Shown: positions 27,302 to 36,214 of the stretch, piece by piece
Position numbering within the stretch: the stretch's first letter is position 1
How the letters are laid out: each line of letters begins with the position of its first letter
Origin: Adhaeribacter swui
GTDB lineage: Bacteria > Bacteroidota > Bacteroidia > Cytophagales > Hymenobacteraceae
DNA: 64,000 nt
Direction: 5' to 3'
Assembly (NCBI RefSeq): GCF_014217805.1
Contig: NZ_CP055156.1
Coordinates: 3,850,585 to 3,914,584, forward strand
Program-made: the position numbers and the translations under genes
The notes under the pieces: model-generated
What the model was told of the DNA's origin: nothing
Seen by the model: the letters and a program-made list of their open reading frames with translations, nothing else
The model's database searches: none

Positions 27302-28015
27302 TTAAATTTTCTTTTGTTCAATATGCGCGTTTATCTGCGCTAGTTCCGGATTGTTTTGTAGTAAGTGAATAATAGAGGTATAACCTAACTTATCCGCGGC
27401 AAATTTTTCTATTAAAACTTTAACTAAATCAAAATCTTCCGGCGTATCTACAGTTATCCGAAAATTACTGGCATCTACCGGGTTAATGATATCGGCATTA
27501 CTGGCGTGGGTCTTAATGTATGGGGTAACATGCTCTTTTTGAAATGCTTCTGTGGCTGCTTTTGCCGCTTCTTGTAACAAGACAAATGAAAAAATTTCAA
27601 AATCCAGGCCCCGTGGGAACGTGCGCACTACCGTGTTCGATAAATATAGTCGGTCATCGGCCTTTTGCAGGTATTGCTGTACGCCGGATTTTATTAAGTT
27701 ACCATCAATTAAAGGGCAATCAGAAGTTACCCGCACGATTATATCCAGGTTGTAGGCTAAAGCGGTTTCGTAGTAACGGGAGAGCACGTTATTTTCGTCG
27801 CCTCGGTAAAAATCTAAACCTTCCATTCTAGCAAATTGCACCAGCGCCTCATCGGTGGCATTGGTAGTGGTGGTTAAAAATACCGGATAACCACTTTGGC
27901 GCAGACGATCGGTGTGGTACTTTAATAAGGGCTGTTCTTTAACCGGCAGTAAAACTTTACCCGGCAAGCGGGTGCTGGTCATGCGGGCCTGCGATATAAT
28001 ACCTACTTTTTTCAA
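27302..28015 (-). CDS. pseF: CMP-pseudaminic acid synthetase
   Basis: PseF activates pseudaminic acid with CTP. The 237-residue protein is a nucleotidyltransferase-fold enzyme beginning MKKVGIISQARMTSTRLPGKVLLP, the SpsF/NeuA-like dinucleotide-binding N-terminus (the Arg-Met-x-Ser-x-Arg-Leu-Pro motif binds CTP). It has FYRGDENNVLSRYYE near 75-89 and VRVTSDCPLIDGNLI near 99-112. The frame starts at a TTG (28015-28013); no in-frame ATG precedes the motif. The SpsF-type name is broad, but the context between pseC and pseG supports PseF. It follows pseC by 24 bp. Confidence 0.85.
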   Translation of the reverse strand: MKKVGIISQARMTSTRLPGKVLLPVKEQPLLKYHTDRLRQSGYPVFLTTTTNATDEALVQFARMEGLDFYRGDENNVLSRYYETALAYNLDIIVRVTSDCPLIDGNLIKSGVQQYLQKADDRLYLSNTVVRTFPRGLDFEIFSFVLLQEAAKAATEAFQKEHVTPYIKTHASNADIINPVDASNFRITVDTPEDFDLVKVLIEKFAADKLGYTSIIHLLQNNPELAQINAHIEQKKI

Positions 28016-28039
28016 GGAATAACGCTCTAAGTTTAAAAA

Positions 28040-29215
28040 TTACGTACGATCAATAAACTCTAAAATCTTATCAATTACGTGTTGTTGTTCCTGGGCGGTT
28101 AAAGTAGGATACATCGGTAAACTTAAACAGTGCTCGTAATATTTTTCAGCCAGCGGAAAATCGCCGGTTTGCCACCCTAACCCTTGATAATAAGGCATGG
28201 TATGCACCGGAATGTAATGCACCTGGGTAAAAATCTGATGCTGGCGTAAGTAGTCGTATAAACCTTTTCGGTCCGGCACCTGGATGATGTACAAATGGTA
28301 GGCGTGCCCATCTGTATTCTTCTCCTGATAAGCCTCCGGGTTTAAAATAGTAACGTTTTTTAAATTTTTAAAAGCCTGGTCGTAGCGCTGCGCAATATGG
28401 TGCCTTTGAACTAAATCAGCGGCGGCGTTGCTTAACTGCGAAATTCCCAAAGATGTTAAAATATCCGGAATGCGGTAGTTATAACCTAAATCCTGCATTT
28501 CGTAGTACCAACCGCCTGGGTTCTGGTGCAACAATTCCGGGTTTTTAGTGATTCCGTGGGTGCGGAGCAATAACAATTTTTTATAAAAATCTTGGTTGTT
28601 GGTGGTAATCATGCCGCCTTCGCCGGTTGCAATATGCTTTACGGGATGAAAAGAAAATATCGCTAAATCGGCAAAATCACCGTTGCCGCAATTTTGCTTT
28701 ACACCCTTAGAATCTACAAAATAACCGCCCGGGGCATGGCAGGCATCCTCCAGCAGCCACAAATTATACGCATTGGCTAGTGCGCGGAAAGCCTCCAGGT
28801 TTACGGGCATACCGGCAAAATCAACCGGTATGATGCCTGAGAAAAAGTTTTTGGGTTTACTTTCCAGCAGAGCCTTTACTTTATCAATATCCAGTAAACC
28901 GGTAGCTGGGTCGATGTCGGCGAACCAAATGGTGCCGCCGCAGTAACGCACGCAATTGGCCGAGGCGGCAAAAGTTATGGGCGTGGTAATAACGTTACTT
29001 TGCTCGTTTACGCCTAAAACCAGGGCGCATAAGTGCAAAGCAGCGGTGCCGTTGGTTACCGCTACGGCGTATTTACTCCCAATATATTGCGCAAATTTTT
29101 GTTCAAACTCTTCTACTTTCGGGCCCTGCGTTAAAAAATCGGATTGTAAGGTTTCTACCACCGCCTGAATATCGGCTTCGGTAATGTTTTGTCTGCCGTA
29201 AGGAATAGGCCGCAT
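28040..29215 (-). CDS. pseC: UDP-4-amino-4,6-dideoxy-L-altrosamine aminotransferase
   Basis: PseC is the PLP enzyme that aminates the C4 keto sugar made by PseB. The 391-residue protein starts MRPIPYGRQNITEADI, a PseC-typical N-terminus. The PLP-linked lysine is K193 in FSFHPVKHIATGEGG, Asp157 in LLEDACHAPGG contacts the cofactor ring, and NGTAALHLCAL at 55-65 binds the phosphate. TQVHYIPVHTMPYYQ near the C-terminus is the family's substrate-side block. The length is normal. It is separated from pseB by 225 bp but shares its direction; pseF follows closely. Confidence 0.92.
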   Translation of the reverse strand: MRPIPYGRQNITEADIQAVVETLQSDFLTQGPKVEEFEQKFAQYIGSKYAVAVTNGTAALHLCALVLGVNEQSNVITTPITFAASANCVRYCGGTIWFADIDPATGLLDIDKVKALLESKPKNFFSGIIPVDFAGMPVNLEAFRALANAYNLWLLEDACHAPGGYFVDSKGVKQNCGNGDFADLAIFSFHPVKHIATGEGGMITTNNQDFYKKLLLLRTHGITKNPELLHQNPGGWYYEMQDLGYNYRIPDILTSLGISQLSNAAADLVQRHHIAQRYDQAFKNLKNVTILNPEAYQEKNTDGHAYHLYIIQVPDRKGLYDYLRQHQIFTQVHYIPVHTMPYYQGLGWQTGDFPLAEKYYEHCLSLPMYPTLTAQEQQHVIDKILEFIDRT

Positions 29216-29440
29216 GCGTGTTCTTGGTTTAGTAATCGAATAAGATTAAACAGCTATTCTGAGTAAGTTATCGAGGAAAAATTTTAAAATTTATCGCTTG
29301 CAAAGAGCTAAAAAAGCTTTTTGAAAAGATTTAAGTATTATTCGTATAGATAACCTGATGCCGGTAGAACATTATAATTAAATTGCGCTTTAACTCGAAA
29401 GGCTAACCGCCAATAGTTAAATGCACATTTATTATGTAAG

Positions 29441-30460
29441 TTAAACCGTGAAATCAGGATCAACGTGTAACTTTATTTGCTCCCGAATTCCTTCCGGCGT
29501 TAACCATTCCGTGTTCGATTCGGAATTATAACGGAAGCCTGGCTCAACGTAGTGGCCTTTAAAATTTTGAATAAACTCCTCGGTGGACCAAACCGGAGTG
29601 GAAGGCAGAATTACAAAATATTTTTCCAGCTCAATGGTATTGTACGAATCTGATTCCGTAATCATTTCTTCGTGTAACTTTTCGCCCGGTCTAATGCCCA
29701 CAATGTGTTGCTGGGCAGTAGGAGCAATGGCGGTGGCTACATCTGTAATTTTATAAGATGGTATTTTGGGTACAAAAATCTCGCCGCCCCAGGCGTGTTC
29801 TATTGCGTGCAATACCATATCTACGCCGTCTTTCAACGAAATATTAAACCGGGTCATGTGCGGGTGCGTGATGGGCAAAAGGCCTTCCTGGCGCTTGTTC
29901 AGGAAAAAAGGCACTACGGAGCCGCGCGAACCAATCACATTGCCGTAGCGTACCACCGAAAAAGCCAGGTTCCGGGAGCCTTTCATGTTGTTAGCCGCAA
30001 CAAATAATTTATCGGAACAAAGCTTGGTTGCGCCATACAAGTTAATAGGAGCAGCAGCTTTATCGGTGCTTAAAGCCACTACTTTTTGTATGCCACAATC
30101 CAGGGCGGCATTTATCACATTTTCTGCCCCAAAAATATTGGTTTTAATGCACTCCATCGGATTGTACTCGGCTGCCGGTACTTGTTTTAAAGCCGCGGCG
30201 TGCACAATAATATCAATTCCTTCGCAAGCGCGTTTTAGTCGGTCGCCGTCCCGCACATCGCCAATAAAATACCGGAGCGCTTTATATTTTTGCGGAGAAA
30301 AAGTCTGGCTCATTTCAAATTGTTTCAACTCATCGCGCGAGTAAACCACCAGGCGTTTTACCTGGGGCCACTTTTCGAAAATGGTTTCCACAAATTTTTT
30401 CCCGAAGGAGCCCGTACCCCCCGTTATAAGAATAGCTTTATTATTTAAGTCTAATGCCAT
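29441..30460 (-). CDS. pseB: UDP-GlcNAc 4,6-dehydratase (5-inverting)
   Basis: PseB starts the pseudaminic acid route, converting UDP-GlcNAc to a 4-keto-6-deoxy-L-arabino-hexulose with inversion at C5. The 339-residue short-chain dehydrogenase-type protein has the NAD-binding TGGTGSFGKKF at 13-23 and DVRDGDRL near 69-76. Its catalytic groups are T132-D133-K134 and Y142-x-x-x-K146 in STDKAAAPINLYGATK, the Asp-Lys plus Tyr-x-x-x-Lys set of the inverting dehydratases. It is soluble with no membrane helices, unlike PglF/WbpM-type retaining enzymes. It is the first gene of the minus-strand Pse run; the divergent GT61-like gene begins 163 bp away. Confidence 0.93.
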   Translation of the reverse strand: MALDLNNKAILITGGTGSFGKKFVETIFEKWPQVKRLVVYSRDELKQFEMSQTFSPQKYKALRYFIGDVRDGDRLKRACEGIDIIVHAAALKQVPAAEYNPMECIKTNIFGAENVINAALDCGIQKVVALSTDKAAAPINLYGATKLCSDKLFVAANNMKGSRNLAFSVVRYGNVIGSRGSVVPFFLNKRQEGLLPITHPHMTRFNISLKDGVDMVLHAIEHAWGGEIFVPKIPSYKITDVATAIAPTAQQHIVGIRPGEKLHEEMITESDSYNTIELEKYFVILPSTPVWSTEEFIQNFKGHYVEPGFRYNSESNTEWLTPEGIREQIKLHVDPDFTV

Positions 30461-30622
30461 TTAAAAAATTTAAAAATCTACTATTAATCTTTATTTACTT
30501 AAAAGTAAAAAGAAGAGTAAAGATAAGCGGTTTAAATGAGTAGTTAAGCGAAATGTGTTTTGTAATTAGGGCACAGCTTATTTTGCTTGCTTAAAGCGTT
30601 AAATTTGACTTTTATTTAAGAT

Positions 30623-31720
30623 ATGAGTTTAAGAAAGATTGTTTATCAATTTTTATCCTGGATTAACTATTATTATTTTCCAACTTCTCTCGCGCCGGAA
30701 AGTAAAGATGTTTACTTAGAAAGGTATAAAGTTAATTTTACACCTGAAGAAATAGAATTTTTAAAAAAAAGCGCTGCTACGTTTAACTACGCCACCGATT
30801 ACGCGGATGTTTATTGGCAAAAAGCATTGTATACAGTAAAGCTTAGTCAGGTAACTTTGCTGGGAAATTCCGGGGCATTAGTAAAACAAGAGAAAGTTAT
30901 TTCGGATTCAACCTTTGATCAGGTGCGCCTGTGCCTTTCACCGGCTTACCGGAGCCCGGCTTTTATGCGTAAACGCCGGAAAACCGGGTTATATACTTCT
31001 ATTTTTCATTTACCCTGGGCGCAAACCAGCAACTATCACTGGTTTTATGATTGTTTGCCCCGCTTGTACCCCCTTTTGCAGCAAGTAAAAGACCCCATTC
31101 AATTAATTGTAAACAAAGACATACCGGCCTTTCAATTACAAACCCTGCAATTTGTAATTAAAGATTATCCGCATTTTTCTATAACCTTCCAAAGCAAAAA
31201 TGAGAAATGGGAACTGGAACATTATATTTTTCCGGGGTTTACCACTAATCATATTAGCGGTTATTTACCCGCGGAGGTAGCGCATTTTTTAAGAAATAAA
31301 ATTTGGCAAGGCTACCAAGTACAAGCTCTTCCTGCAAAAAACAGAATTTACATTAGCCGAAGTAAAGCCCGCAAGCGCAGAGTAATAAACGAAGCAGAAT
31401 TAATTAAAGCTTTAATCCCGTATAACTTTCAGGTAATTTACGCCGAAGATTTAACCTACGCCCAACAAGTTCAAATATTTTACCAGGCCGCTATTGTGGT
31501 GGCGCCGCACGGGGCCGGCTTAACCAATTTGTTATTTAGCGAACAATGCAGTGTAATGGAGTTGCACCCCGTTAACATTATTAAACCGCATTATTTTTTA
31601 GCCGCAAAAGCCTTAAATTTTAATTATGATTATGTATTAGGCAGTAACGCAGATAATAATTTAGATTTTGAAGTGCGGGTAGAGCAAGTACTTGCGGTAG
31701 TAAGTAAAAAGTTAAACTGA
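30623..31720 (+). CDS. Family 61 (DUF563-type) glycosyltransferase
   Basis: A 365-residue protein with the layout of GT61 enzymes, which transfer pentoses or amino sugars in glycan synthesis. The C-terminal half has the family hallmarks: NRIYISRSKARKRRVINEAEL near 243-263, LIPYNFQVIYAEDLTYAQQVQIF and VVAPHGAGLTNLLF near 292-305, ending with VMELHP. SNYHWFYDCLPRLYPLL near 134-150 is the conserved N-terminal His-Trp/Tyr block. The N-terminus has no clear signal or membrane helix. It is transcribed away from pseB and ends at a hairpin terminator. A role in building the same surface glycan is likely from its position. Confidence 0.85.
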   Translation: MSLRKIVYQFLSWINYYYFPTSLAPESKDVYLERYKVNFTPEEIEFLKKSAATFNYATDYADVYWQKALYTVKLSQVTLLGNSGALVKQEKVISDSTFDQVRLCLSPAYRSPAFMRKRRKTGLYTSIFHLPWAQTSNYHWFYDCLPRLYPLLQQVKDPIQLIVNKDIPAFQLQTLQFVIKDYPHFSITFQSKNEKWELEHYIFPGFTTNHISGYLPAEVAHFLRNKIWQGYQVQALPAKNRIYISRSKARKRRVINEAELIKALIPYNFQVIYAEDLTYAQQVQIFYQAAIVVAPHGAGLTNLLFSEQCSVMELHPVNIIKPHYFLAAKALNFNYDYVLGSNADNNLDFEVRVEQVLAVVSKKLN

Positions 31721-31730
31721 TTAGCGAAAT

Positions 31731-31786
31731 CACAAAAGCTGGCTAAACTAAAATTTAGTGCAACCGGCTTTTGTGATTTTTTAAAT
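31731..31786. terminator. Terminator between the GT61 gene and a convergent gene
   Basis: CACAAAAGCTGG (31731-31742) pairs with CCGGCTTTTGTG (31764-31775) with one G-T wobble; CTAAACTAAAATTTAG nests inside the loop and ATTTTTTAAATTTTT follows. It lies between convergent genes. Confidence 0.75.
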
Positions 31787-31795
31787 TTTTAAAAT

Positions 31796-33118
31796 TTAAC
31801 TCGCAATAATTTCAGCTAGTTTGCCGGTTAAGGCCCGCCGGGAGTATCGGTGGTAATCTACCATGGGTAAATCCAGGTTGGGGTTAATTTTCCAGTTGCG
31901 GGCCATCTGGTCCAGGTAATCCACCATTTTGTTGTAGCCGGTATAATGGAAAACCCGCCCGGCTCCGCATTCGTCAATAATGCGGTCAGCATCGCTGTCC
32001 AGGGGGCCAATGCAGATAATGGGCTTGTTTGAAGCCAGGTACTCGAACAGTTTACCGGGCAAAATGCAAAAGTTATTAATCACATCCGGAATGCCCATTA
32101 ACAATACCGTGGCCGACATTAAATAACGGATAGATTCGTGATGCGGCACAAAGGAAACCAACTCTGTAATTGGATCAATGCCGGCTTTCTGCACTTGCTG
32201 CCGCACTGTTTCCGAAATTTTACCTACAAAGCGTAAACGAAATGGTATTTGGGGATAACGGTTCGCCACATCGGCTAAGGCTTTTAAAAACAACTCAATG
32301 TTGTAGGTTTCCGAAATAGTACCGGTATACGTAATACAAAAAATGTCCTTGGGTGGATCGGAGGGGTAAACAAAATCTTCTTCGTCGTAGCCATTCGGTA
32401 AAACGTGGATTTTAGTTGAATCTATTAAGGTTGATTTGGCTACCAGCAGGCGTTTGGTATCGGCGCTGGTAACCAAAATAGCATCGGCACCTTCAATTAC
32501 CGCTTTTTCGTAGCGGGCATCTATTTGCTTGGCCAGCGTGGTATGGTTCAGTTCTTTGTAATAATAAATGTCTGTCCAGGGATCGCGCAAATCGGCAATC
32601 CATTTTACTGCCGGAAACAATTTTTTCAATTTTAAACCAATAAGCTGCGTAGAATGTGGCGGACTGGTTGTAACAAAGGCGGCAAATGGTTCGGCTTGCA
32701 ACACCTTTTTGGCGGCACTAACGGCGTAGCGGTTCCAGCCCACGCGGGCATCCGGAATAAATAAATTGCCCCGGATAAAATTAAAGGCCTTCTGCACCAA
32801 ACTTTGGTTATTTTGGTTCGCAAAACCGCCGTACGGAATTTCTTTTTTGCCGGTCAGCTTTTTATAAAATTCGAAAGGTTCGCTGGTATTCGTACGAATT
32901 ACGCGCACCGAGGCCGGAATATCAGCGGATAGAGAATGATCCAGCACCGGGTAAGCGCCTTTTTTCTCATCTACGGTGATAACCGTGGGGTTTACCTCAA
33001 ATTCGGGCAAATGCTTTACAAATTTTAAACAACGCTGCACACCGGCTCCGCCCGAAGGCGGCCAGTAATACGAAAAAAATAAAACATTGCTGGGTTTGGA
33101 AGTATTTTGGTTTGCCAA
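31796..33118 (-). CDS. Family 4 glycosyltransferase
   Basis: A 440-residue GT-B glycosyltransferase. The N-terminal acceptor domain begins with FFSYYWPPSGGAGVQRCLKF, the Gly-rich loop typical of GT4 enzymes. The C-terminal donor domain includes ITYTGTISETYNIELFLKAL near 258-277, LVSFVPHHESIRYL near 319-332, and an E-x7-E-like LPGKLFEYLASNKPIICIG at about 354-372, which holds the donor-sugar Glu residues. The frame starts at a TTG (33118). It may be truncated slightly in its annotation, but the fold looks complete. It lies at the far end of the glycan locus, next to ffh, and probably contributes to the same surface polysaccharide. Confidence 0.86.
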   Translation of the reverse strand: MANQNTSKPSNVLFFSYYWPPSGGAGVQRCLKFVKHLPEFEVNPTVITVDEKKGAYPVLDHSLSADIPASVRVIRTNTSEPFEFYKKLTGKKEIPYGGFANQNNQSLVQKAFNFIRGNLFIPDARVGWNRYAVSAAKKVLQAEPFAAFVTTSPPHSTQLIGLKLKKLFPAVKWIADLRDPWTDIYYYKELNHTTLAKQIDARYEKAVIEGADAILVTSADTKRLLVAKSTLIDSTKIHVLPNGYDEEDFVYPSDPPKDIFCITYTGTISETYNIELFLKALADVANRYPQIPFRLRFVGKISETVRQQVQKAGIDPITELVSFVPHHESIRYLMSATVLLMGIPDVINNFCILPGKLFEYLASNKPIICIGPLDSDADRIIDECGAGRVFHYTGYNKMVDYLDQMARNWKINPNLDLPMVDYHRYSRRALTGKLAEIIAS

Positions 33119-33269
33119 GGATCGAATAATCTAAATTTAAGCTTATACGAAAAATTCCGGCGAAAATAAGTTCCGGGAAATTTAGTAGATCGAATATACG
33201 CGGCTCGCGTAAAAATATCAGGTATTTTTGATTTTTCTGCGTATTTTTGTTTACCAAAGGAGATATAAC

Positions 33270-34598
33270 ATGTTTGATAATTTAAGTACCAAGTTAGACC
33301 GGGCTTTTAAAACCCTGAAAGGCCAGGGCAGTATCACCGAAATTAACGTAGCGCAAACCATAAAAGAAGTACGTAGGGCTTTGGTGGATGCCGACGTAAA
33401 CTATAAAGTTGCCAAAACGGTAACTGATAAAATTAAAGACGAAGCCATGGGCCGCGACGTGCTGATTGCCGTATCGCCGGGCCAGTTGATGGTTAAAATT
33501 GTGCACGAAGAGCTCACCGAATTAATGGGCGGCGAAAAGCAGGATATCCAGATAAAAGGCGATCCGGCTGTTATTTTAATTGCGGGTCTGCAAGGTTCGG
33601 GTAAAACAACCTTTACCGGCAAATTGGCCAATTATCTTAAAAAACAAAACCGCAACGTATTGGTAGCGGCTTGCGACGTGTACCGCCCCGCTGCGATTGA
33701 TCAGTTAAAAGTATTGGCCGAGCAGGTAGGAGTAGAGGCTTATACCGAACCTGATAATAAAAATCCGTTACAAATTGCGCAGAACGCTATTGCTTACGCC
33801 AAAACCAATAATAAAAAGGTAGTAATCGTGGATACTGCCGGCCGTTTGGCCGTGGATGAAGCCATGATGCGCGAAATTGCTCAGTTAAAAGACGTGCTGA
33901 AACCAACTGAAACCTTGTTCGTGGTAGATTCCATGACGGGCCAGGATGCGGTAAACACGGCTAAAACTTTTAATGACCGCATTAATTTTGATGGGGTAGT
34001 TTTAACCAAACTTGATGGCGATAGTCGCGGGGGAGCTGCTTTGTCTATCCGGGCGGTAGTTGAAAAACCCATTAAGTTTATCAGCACCGGCGAAAAAATG
34101 GAAGCCCTGGATTTGTTCTACCCAGATCGGATGGCGCAACGGATTTTAGGTATGGGCGACGTAATTTCGTTGGTAGAACGCGCGCAGCAAACCTTCGACG
34201 AAGAAGAAGCCCGCCGGATTAACCAAAAAATCCGCAAGAACCAGTTTAACTTCGACGACTTTTTATCGCAACTGGAGCAAATTAAAAAAATGGGGGATAT
34301 TAAAGACCTTGTTAGTATGATTCCGGGGGTAGGTAAAGCCATGAAAGACGTGGAAATCGATGAAAATGCTTTTAAACCCATCGAAGCTATCATTAAATCC
34401 ATGACCAAAGATGAACGGGCTAACCCGGATATGATCAGCGGCAGCCGGCGCAACCGCATTGCCAAAGGCAGCGGCACCAACATTCAGCAGGTAAATAACC
34501 TGATGAAGCAGTTTAACGACATGCGCAAGATGATGAAGAACATGAATAAGTTAACCGGTAAAGGCGGTGCTTTATCTAAAATGAAATCGTTTAAATAA
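33270..34598 (+). CDS. ffh: Signal recognition particle protein Ffh
   Basis: Ffh binds the SRP RNA and the signal sequences of nascent membrane proteins and docks at FtsY. The ATG at 33270, with a purine-rich AGGAGA 12-7 bp upstream (an unusually good Shine-Dalgarno site for this phylum), gives 442 residues; the frame extends to 33228 without need. The N domain (about 1-85) is followed by the GTPase with P-loop GLQGSGKTTFTGK, DVYRPAAIDQL, DTAGR and TKLDGDSRGG. The Met-rich M domain has the RNA-binding SGSRRNRIAKGSGT and a tail of Met/Lys helices. A TATTTTTG at 33242-33249 could be the -7 box. Confidence 0.96.
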   Translation: MFDNLSTKLDRAFKTLKGQGSITEINVAQTIKEVRRALVDADVNYKVAKTVTDKIKDEAMGRDVLIAVSPGQLMVKIVHEELTELMGGEKQDIQIKGDPAVILIAGLQGSGKTTFTGKLANYLKKQNRNVLVAACDVYRPAAIDQLKVLAEQVGVEAYTEPDNKNPLQIAQNAIAYAKTNNKKVVIVDTAGRLAVDEAMMREIAQLKDVLKPTETLFVVDSMTGQDAVNTAKTFNDRINFDGVVLTKLDGDSRGGAALSIRAVVEKPIKFISTGEKMEALDLFYPDRMAQRILGMGDVISLVERAQQTFDEEEARRINQKIRKNQFNFDDFLSQLEQIKKMGDIKDLVSMIPGVGKAMKDVEIDENAFKPIEAIIKSMTKDERANPDMISGSRRNRIAKGSGTNIQQVNNLMKQFNDMRKMMKNMNKLTGKGGALSKMKSFK

Positions 34599-34613
34599 TT
34601 TTTAAATTTTTAC

Positions 34614-34655
34614 AAAAAGAAAAGGCTTTGGTTCACCAAAGCCTTTTCTTTTTGT
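34614..34655. terminator. Bidirectional terminator between ffh and guaD
   Basis: AAAAAGAAAAGGCTTTGG and CCAAAGCCTTTTCTTTTT form a perfect stem of 18 bp with a TTCA loop. The A-run and T-run on either side allow termination from both convergent genes. Confidence 0.9.
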
Positions 34656-34679
34656 AGCAAGCTGGCAACAAGTTATTGG

Positions 34680-35159
34680 CTAGTAATCTTTTTTATCCGA
34701 GAACGTGCGCCATTCCTGAAATGCAAGGTTAGCTTCTTCGGGTAGCAATTGCTCCATAGGAATACTACGTTCCGGGAGTGGTTTATCTATTTGCTCGTAA
34801 ATAAAATGATCGTCGAAGCCGATGGCGGCGGCATCTTGTTTGGTGTTGCCGTAATACACTTTCCGGAACCGGGCCCAGTAAATTGCGCCCAGGCACATGG
34901 GGCAAGGTTCGCAACTGGTGTATAATTCGCAATCTGTTAACTGAAAAGTTTGCAAAGCCGCGCAAGCTTTCCGGATGGCATCTACTTCGGCATGGGCCGT
35001 AGGGTCGTTAGTAGCTAATACATTATTAAAGCCACGGGCAATAATCTGGTTATTCCGAACAATTACGGCACCAAAAGGCCCGCCGTGGCCGGCTTTCATG
35101 GTATCCATAGAAAGCTGAATCGCTTCCCGCATAAATTCTTGTTTTTTGTCTTCCGTCAC
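34680..35159 (-). CDS. guaD: Guanine deaminase (CDA-type nucleoside deaminase)
   Basis: The enzyme hydrolyses guanine to xanthine for purine recycling. The 159-residue protein has the zinc site of the cytidine-deaminase fold: H56-A-E58 in PTAHAEVDAI and C83-E-P-C86 in YTSCEPCPMCLGAIYWA, with Glu58 as proton shuttle. GFDDHFIYEQID near 127-138 and the C-terminal FQEWRTFSDKKDY closely resemble the Bacillus GuaD pattern and separate it from TadA-type tRNA deaminases. The frame begins at GTG (35159) and has no earlier ATG. It is transcribed towards ffh and has no purine-catabolic neighbour here. Confidence 0.88.
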   Translation of the reverse strand: MTEDKKQEFMREAIQLSMDTMKAGHGGPFGAVIVRNNQIIARGFNNVLATNDPTAHAEVDAIRKACAALQTFQLTDCELYTSCEPCPMCLGAIYWARFRKVYYGNTKQDAAAIGFDDHFIYEQIDKPLPERSIPMEQLLPEEANLAFQEWRTFSDKKDY

Positions 35160-35268
35160 AGTATTTTTTAAATTTTTTTATTTTTGGAATGGCTGAGTTA
35201 AGGCTTTGGGTAAAAGACGTGCAAGGCTGTCGGCCGTGGCAAGGTGTTTACATAATGTTGGCGTGTCG

Positions 35269-35760
35269 TTATTTTTCTTTTTTGTTTAAGTTGCCAAGCA
35301 CCTTTTGTTTGAATTCTATTTCGTCCAGTTTCAGGTCTTCATAAGAATAAAGACCATGTGGTCCAATTGAATGTTGCAAAGCTAAGTCAACGGCAAAGGA
35401 AATCTTCCGCATGTTTTCAATCGAGTTACATAAAGATCTATGTCGCACTTTGCGGTTCAGCTTATACCTCTTGTCTGTTAGGCTTACTTTATTATTGAAA
35501 ATCTTAATCAATATTGAGTCATTATCTTGGTTAAAGCTCTTCAAACTGTTAATCGGGATTTCTATTTGCCGTAGCTGAGAATACATTCTAGAGTACCAAT
35601 GATTAAATAGTTCATATTTTACGTTATTTTCGTCAACTGAAACTGCTATGTCGAGATGTCCGGGGAAGAACTTAGTGCCTTTTCTTGAGCTAAACAATTC
35701 CTGACCGTAAGAAGCCATGTAAATGAAGGAGAAAAAAATTGTTGTCAGGATTGCTTTCAT
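35269..35760 (-). CDS. Low-GC exported protein of unknown function
   Basis: A 163-residue protein with a signal peptide (MKAILTTIFFSFIYMASYGQ, about 20 residues). The mature part has repeated short strands (YELFNHWYSRMYSQL, SILIKIFNNKVSLTDKRYKL) and a helical C-terminus rich in Lys and Glu. I recognise no family. The base composition is more AT-rich and the codons less GC-biased than in the flanking ffh and guaD genes, which suggests recent acquisition. Its stop on the minus strand runs into a GC-rich spacer with ACGCCAAC and TTGCCACGG words, like those of the mobile spacers elsewhere in this window. No partner gene is obvious. Confidence 0.6.
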   Translation of the reverse strand: MKAILTTIFFSFIYMASYGQELFSSRKGTKFFPGHLDIAVSVDENNVKYELFNHWYSRMYSQLRQIEIPINSLKSFNQDNDSILIKIFNNKVSLTDKRYKLNRKVRHRSLCNSIENMRKISFAVDLALQHSIGPHGLYSYEDLKLDEIEFKQKVLGNLNKKEK

Positions 35761-35845
35761 GTTTTTATCTTTCTAATGCCTACCAACAATCATATTTAAA
35801 AAAATAAATTTTTAAAAATTACCCAACCTAGCTTCTGTTAATTAT

Positions 35846-36214
35846 TTAAGAACAATCAAGTTGAGCTAAAGCAAAAAGTTCTTTTTCTAATTCCAGGACT
35901 GCTTTTTGGTAAATAGCCATTATGGCCGCTATTTTAATTGGAATTAATTCTACGTTTATTGGTTGCAGTGTATAGGTTTGTAACTCTGCCAAAAAGTTTT
36001 GCAATTCCTGGATGCCCATTAGAGCTACGCCCGAAGTCATTTTATGGGCAAGCTTTTTTAAATTTTCCCAATTCTGCTGTTCTAAGTAGCCGGTAAGCAG
36101 GTGCATATTGGCTGGCGTTTGCTTTAAAAACAACGCGATCATATCGGTCATAAACTTGGTATCTCCTCCCGCTAAATCCCGCAAGTAAGTCAGGTTTACT
36201 ACTGGTTCTTCCAT
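35846..36214 (-). CDS. Hpt-domain phosphotransfer protein
   Basis: A 122-residue single-domain protein, all helical. The phosphoacceptor is His57 in LKKLAHKMTSGVALMG, matching the Hpt pattern His-x-(Lys/Met)-x-x-(Ser/Gly). The helix that follows (QELQNFLAELQTYTL) and the C-terminal helix complete a four-helix bundle. Hpt proteins carry phosphate between hybrid kinases and response regulators. There is no kinase or receiver gene next to it; the CHASE3 kinase at 12-13.5 kb lacks a receiver domain and is not an obvious partner. It is read on the minus strand, with a 469-bp spacer separating it from the divergent marR-type gene. Confidence 0.8.
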   Translation of the reverse strand: MEEPVVNLTYLRDLAGGDTKFMTDMIALFLKQTPANMHLLTGYLEQQNWENLKKLAHKMTSGVALMGIQELQNFLAELQTYTLQPINVELIPIKIAAIMAIYQKAVLELEKELFALAQLDCS

